In this document: positions 21,682 through 22,643 of the stretch, piece by piece
How positions within the stretch are numbered: position 1 is the stretch's first letter
Layout: each line of letters opens with the position of its first letter
Source: Candidatus Magasanikiibacteriota bacterium
GTDB taxonomy: Bacteria; Patescibacteriota; Patescibacteriia; Magasanikbacterales; UBA10003
Direction: 5' to 3'
Assembly (NCBI GenBank): GCA_003514455.1
Contig: DOQH01000013.1
Coordinates: forward strand, 22,232-44,874
Length of the DNA stretch: 22,643 nt
Translations under genes and position numbers: made by a program
Notes under the pieces: model-generated
Database searches by the model: none
What the model was told of the DNA's origin: nothing
The model's input: only the letters and a program-made list of their open reading frames with translations

Positions 21682-21744
21682 GACGGCCGGGATGTCCACA
21701 GTCGCAAGGCTGTGGATAAACACTACCAAGTCATTCCGGCCGTC
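21682..21744 (+). other. Strongly structured element (nested stems) upstream of the small-peptide operon
   Basis: An outer 13-bp stem, GACGGCCGGGATG (21682-21694) with CATTCCGGCCGTC (21732-21744), has one G-T pair. It encloses a 9-bp inner hairpin TCCACAGTC-GCAA-GGCTGTGGA (21695-21716) capped by a GNRA tetraloop, and then 15 unpaired bases. The inner stem is built from a perfect DnaA box (on the minus strand) facing a near match. It could be a leader RNA structure, a DnaA-binding site or a relic of a palindromic repeat. No U tract follows, so it is not a terminator. Confidence 0.7.
21711..21719 (-). promoter_or_regulatory. Consensus DnaA box inside the structured element
   Basis: TGTGGATAA on the + strand is the exact complement of the TTATCCACA consensus. 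An inverted near copy, ATGTCCACA (21692-21700), lies 10 bases away and forms the other arm of the inner hairpin. Confidence 0.45.
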
Positions 21745-21761
21745 TGAATAAATAAGAGAGG

Positions 21762-21769
21762 GGAGGTGA
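21762..21769 (+). promoter_or_regulatory. Strong Shine-Dalgarno of the 27-aa ORF
   Basis: GGAGGTGA at 21762-21769 is a full match to the anti-SD, four bases before ATG 21774. This is one of only two clear SDs in the window and is the main reason to believe the tiny ORF is translated. Confidence 0.85.
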
Positions 21770-21773
21770 AATT

Positions 21774-21857
21774 ATGACTCGAGGATACTATCGGTTTGGT
21801 TGGCATTATTGGCAAAAACGCCGTAGTTGGTTAAGTTCTTTGACAAATTGGATATGA
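21774..21857 (+). CDS. 27-residue aromatic/basic peptide
   Basis: The frame encodes 27 residues opening MTRGYYRFGWHYWQKRRS and ending LTNWI. Four of its residues are tryptophan, with several Tyr/Phe and many Arg/Lys, so it is cationic and amphipathic. Translation is supported by the strong SD and by the ATGA overlap with the next ORF, the hallmark of coupled translation. I know no family for it. It may act as a leader peptide that governs the downstream genes, as a small membrane-active peptide, or as a nucleic-acid-binding peptide; the sequence does not decide. Confidence 0.6.
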   Translation: MTRGYYRFGWHYWQKRRSWLSSLTNWI

Positions 21858-22090
21858 AAAAAGAATGGCATCTAAAAAATCAAGAGGCCATTCAAAAAGC
21901 AGAGGAAAGTTATGGCATGAAATTGAGAGATTGTCTTTCCTGTCACAATCCGTCAGAAATGATTTTTTATCTGCGCACGATATTGGGATTATCATGTTCT
22001 GAATGCGGCGGATCTGTGACATTTGGAAATTTAAGTTTCTGCAATTTCCTGCCATCAGTTAAATGCTATAAATGTCAACATCAAATATGA
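21854..22090 (+). CDS. Cysteine-rich (zinc-ribbon-like) 78-aa protein
   Basis: The ATG at 21854 overlaps the stop of the 27-aa ORF by four bases (ATGA), so this start is preferred over a TTG nine codons upstream. The product has three C-x2-C pairs: Cys27/Cys30 in RDCLSCHNP, Cys48/Cys51 in LSCSECGG, and Cys71/Cys74 in KCYKCQ. It also has Cys63 and His31. This suggests one or two zinc-binding modules, as in small phage or regulatory DNA-binding proteins. The N-terminus is a charged helix. I recognise no specific family. The next ORF again starts with an ATGA overlap, so the three ORFs form one translated unit. Confidence 0.72.
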   Translation: MKKEWHLKNQEAIQKAEESYGMKLRDCLSCHNPSEMIFYLRTILGLSCSECGGSVTFGNLSFCNFLPSVKCYKCQHQI

Positions 22091-22643
22091 ACGACCAAAA
22101 TAAAAAAGAAGCTGTTGACGGGGAGATTATTGAGACCGCCCAGTCGACTGCTTCCAAACAAATTATACCACAAAATATATCCACAATGCCAGTTTTAGAA
22201 GGCGATCCGGAAAGAGTTTTGGAATTCGCGCGTAAAGCGGCGTTGGCACTCACTACGATTGTAAAAAACAAAGCCAAAAAAGTAATCATTAATGGCGAGC
22301 AATATCTTGAATTTGAGGATTGGCAAACAATCGCGCGATTTTATGGCACAACAGCCGGGATTGAATGGACAAAATCAATCATAATTGATGGCAAATTAAA
22401 TGGGTATGAGGCCAAGGCCTTGGCCTATAACAAGCAAGGACAAGTAATTTCATCAGCCGAAGCATCTTGCATGAGGGATGAGCCAAATTGGAAATCCAAA
22501 CCGGAATTTCAATTGAAATCAATGGCACAGACGCGCGCCATGGCTAAAACTTTGCGCAATGTTTTTGCTTGGGTTGTGGTTTTGGCAGGATATAGACCTA
22601 CACCGGCCGAAGAAATTGCCGATTTGTCAACCACGAAAGAGCC
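22087..22643 (+). CDS. Phage-type conserved protein (partial, runs off the window)
   Basis: The frame opens at the ATG overlapping the previous stop and stays open to the window end (185 codons). After a polar start come NGEQYLEFEDWQTIARFYG (about 69-87), GYEAKALAYNKQGQVISSAE, and SMAQTRAMAKTLRNVFAWVV (about 145-164) followed by LAGYRPTPAEEI. This combination resembles a conserved protein seen in phages, prophages and archaeal elements. The helix with Q-T-R-A-x-A-K-x-L-R recalls the corresponding helix of Rad52/ERF-type annealing proteins, but I cannot claim homology. It suggests a mobile or phage-derived module continuing past the window. Confidence 0.65.
   Translation, partial: MNDQNKKEAVDGEIIETAQSTASKQIIPQNISTMPVLEGDPERVLEFARKAALALTTIVKNKAKKVIINGEQYLEFEDWQTIARFYGTTAGIEWTKSIIIDGKLNGYEAKALAYNKQGQVISSAEASCMRDEPNWKSKPEFQLKSMAQTRAMAKTLRNVFAWVVVLAGYRPTPAEEIADLSTTKE

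Overview
The window is about 22.6 kb of a small, densely packed bacterial genome. Nearly every gene is on the + strand and neighbouring genes are a few bases apart or overlap. It most resembles a Patescibacteria/CPR (Parcubacteria-like) genome. The reasons are compact informational enzymes (a prolyl-tRNA synthetase with no editing insertion), almost no Shine-Dalgarno (SD) sequences before core genes, a one-polypeptide UvrD helicase-nuclease, and palindromic repeats embedded in coding genes. The standard code fits: TGA ends proS and two small ORFs. The lineage is an inference from gene content, not from a marker phylogeny.

Layout. (1) 1-4622: end of atpH, then atpA, atpG, atpD, an unnamed 54-codon ORF, and atpC, i.e. 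the F1 part of an F-type ATP synthase operon. (2) 4612-5449: a self-contained, G+C-rich single-gene cassette with its own promoter, leader, strong SD and terminator, encoding a beta-carbonic-anhydrase-like protein. A second, AT-rich gene of the same superfamily follows (5470-5892). (3) 5932-9627: a HhH-GPD DNA glycosylase and a UvrD-type helicase with a C-terminal Fe-S PD-(D/E)XK nuclease. Each carries a different palindromic repeat inserted in frame. (4) 9678-15588: a small four-helix membrane protein, then proS-mreB-mreC-mreD-mrdA, joining prolyl-tRNA charging to the rod-shape/elongation machinery. (5) 15608-16209: greA with a DnaA-box-like site, an extended -10 promoter, a terminator-like hairpin in its leader and a strong palindromic terminator downstream. 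(6) 16214-21555: lysS, a small nucleotidyltransferase, serS, alr and ftsQ, overlapping or a few bases apart, behind one promoter with a hairpin leader. (7) 21641-22643: a terminator, a strongly structured element containing a consensus DnaA box, and then a translationally coupled trio: a 27-aa aromatic/basic peptide with a strong SD, a cysteine-rich 78-aa protein, and the start of a phage-type conserved protein. The trio looks like the beginning of an accessory or mobile module.

Working together: the ATP synthase genes cover energy; alr, ftsQ, mreBCD and mrdA cover peptidoglycan precursor supply, division and elongation; proS, lysS and serS cover tRNA charging; greA covers transcription elongation; nth-like and uvrD-like cover DNA repair. 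The least ordinary parts are the in-frame repeats, the GC-rich cassette, the small ORF inside the atp operon, the greA leader, and the module at the right end.
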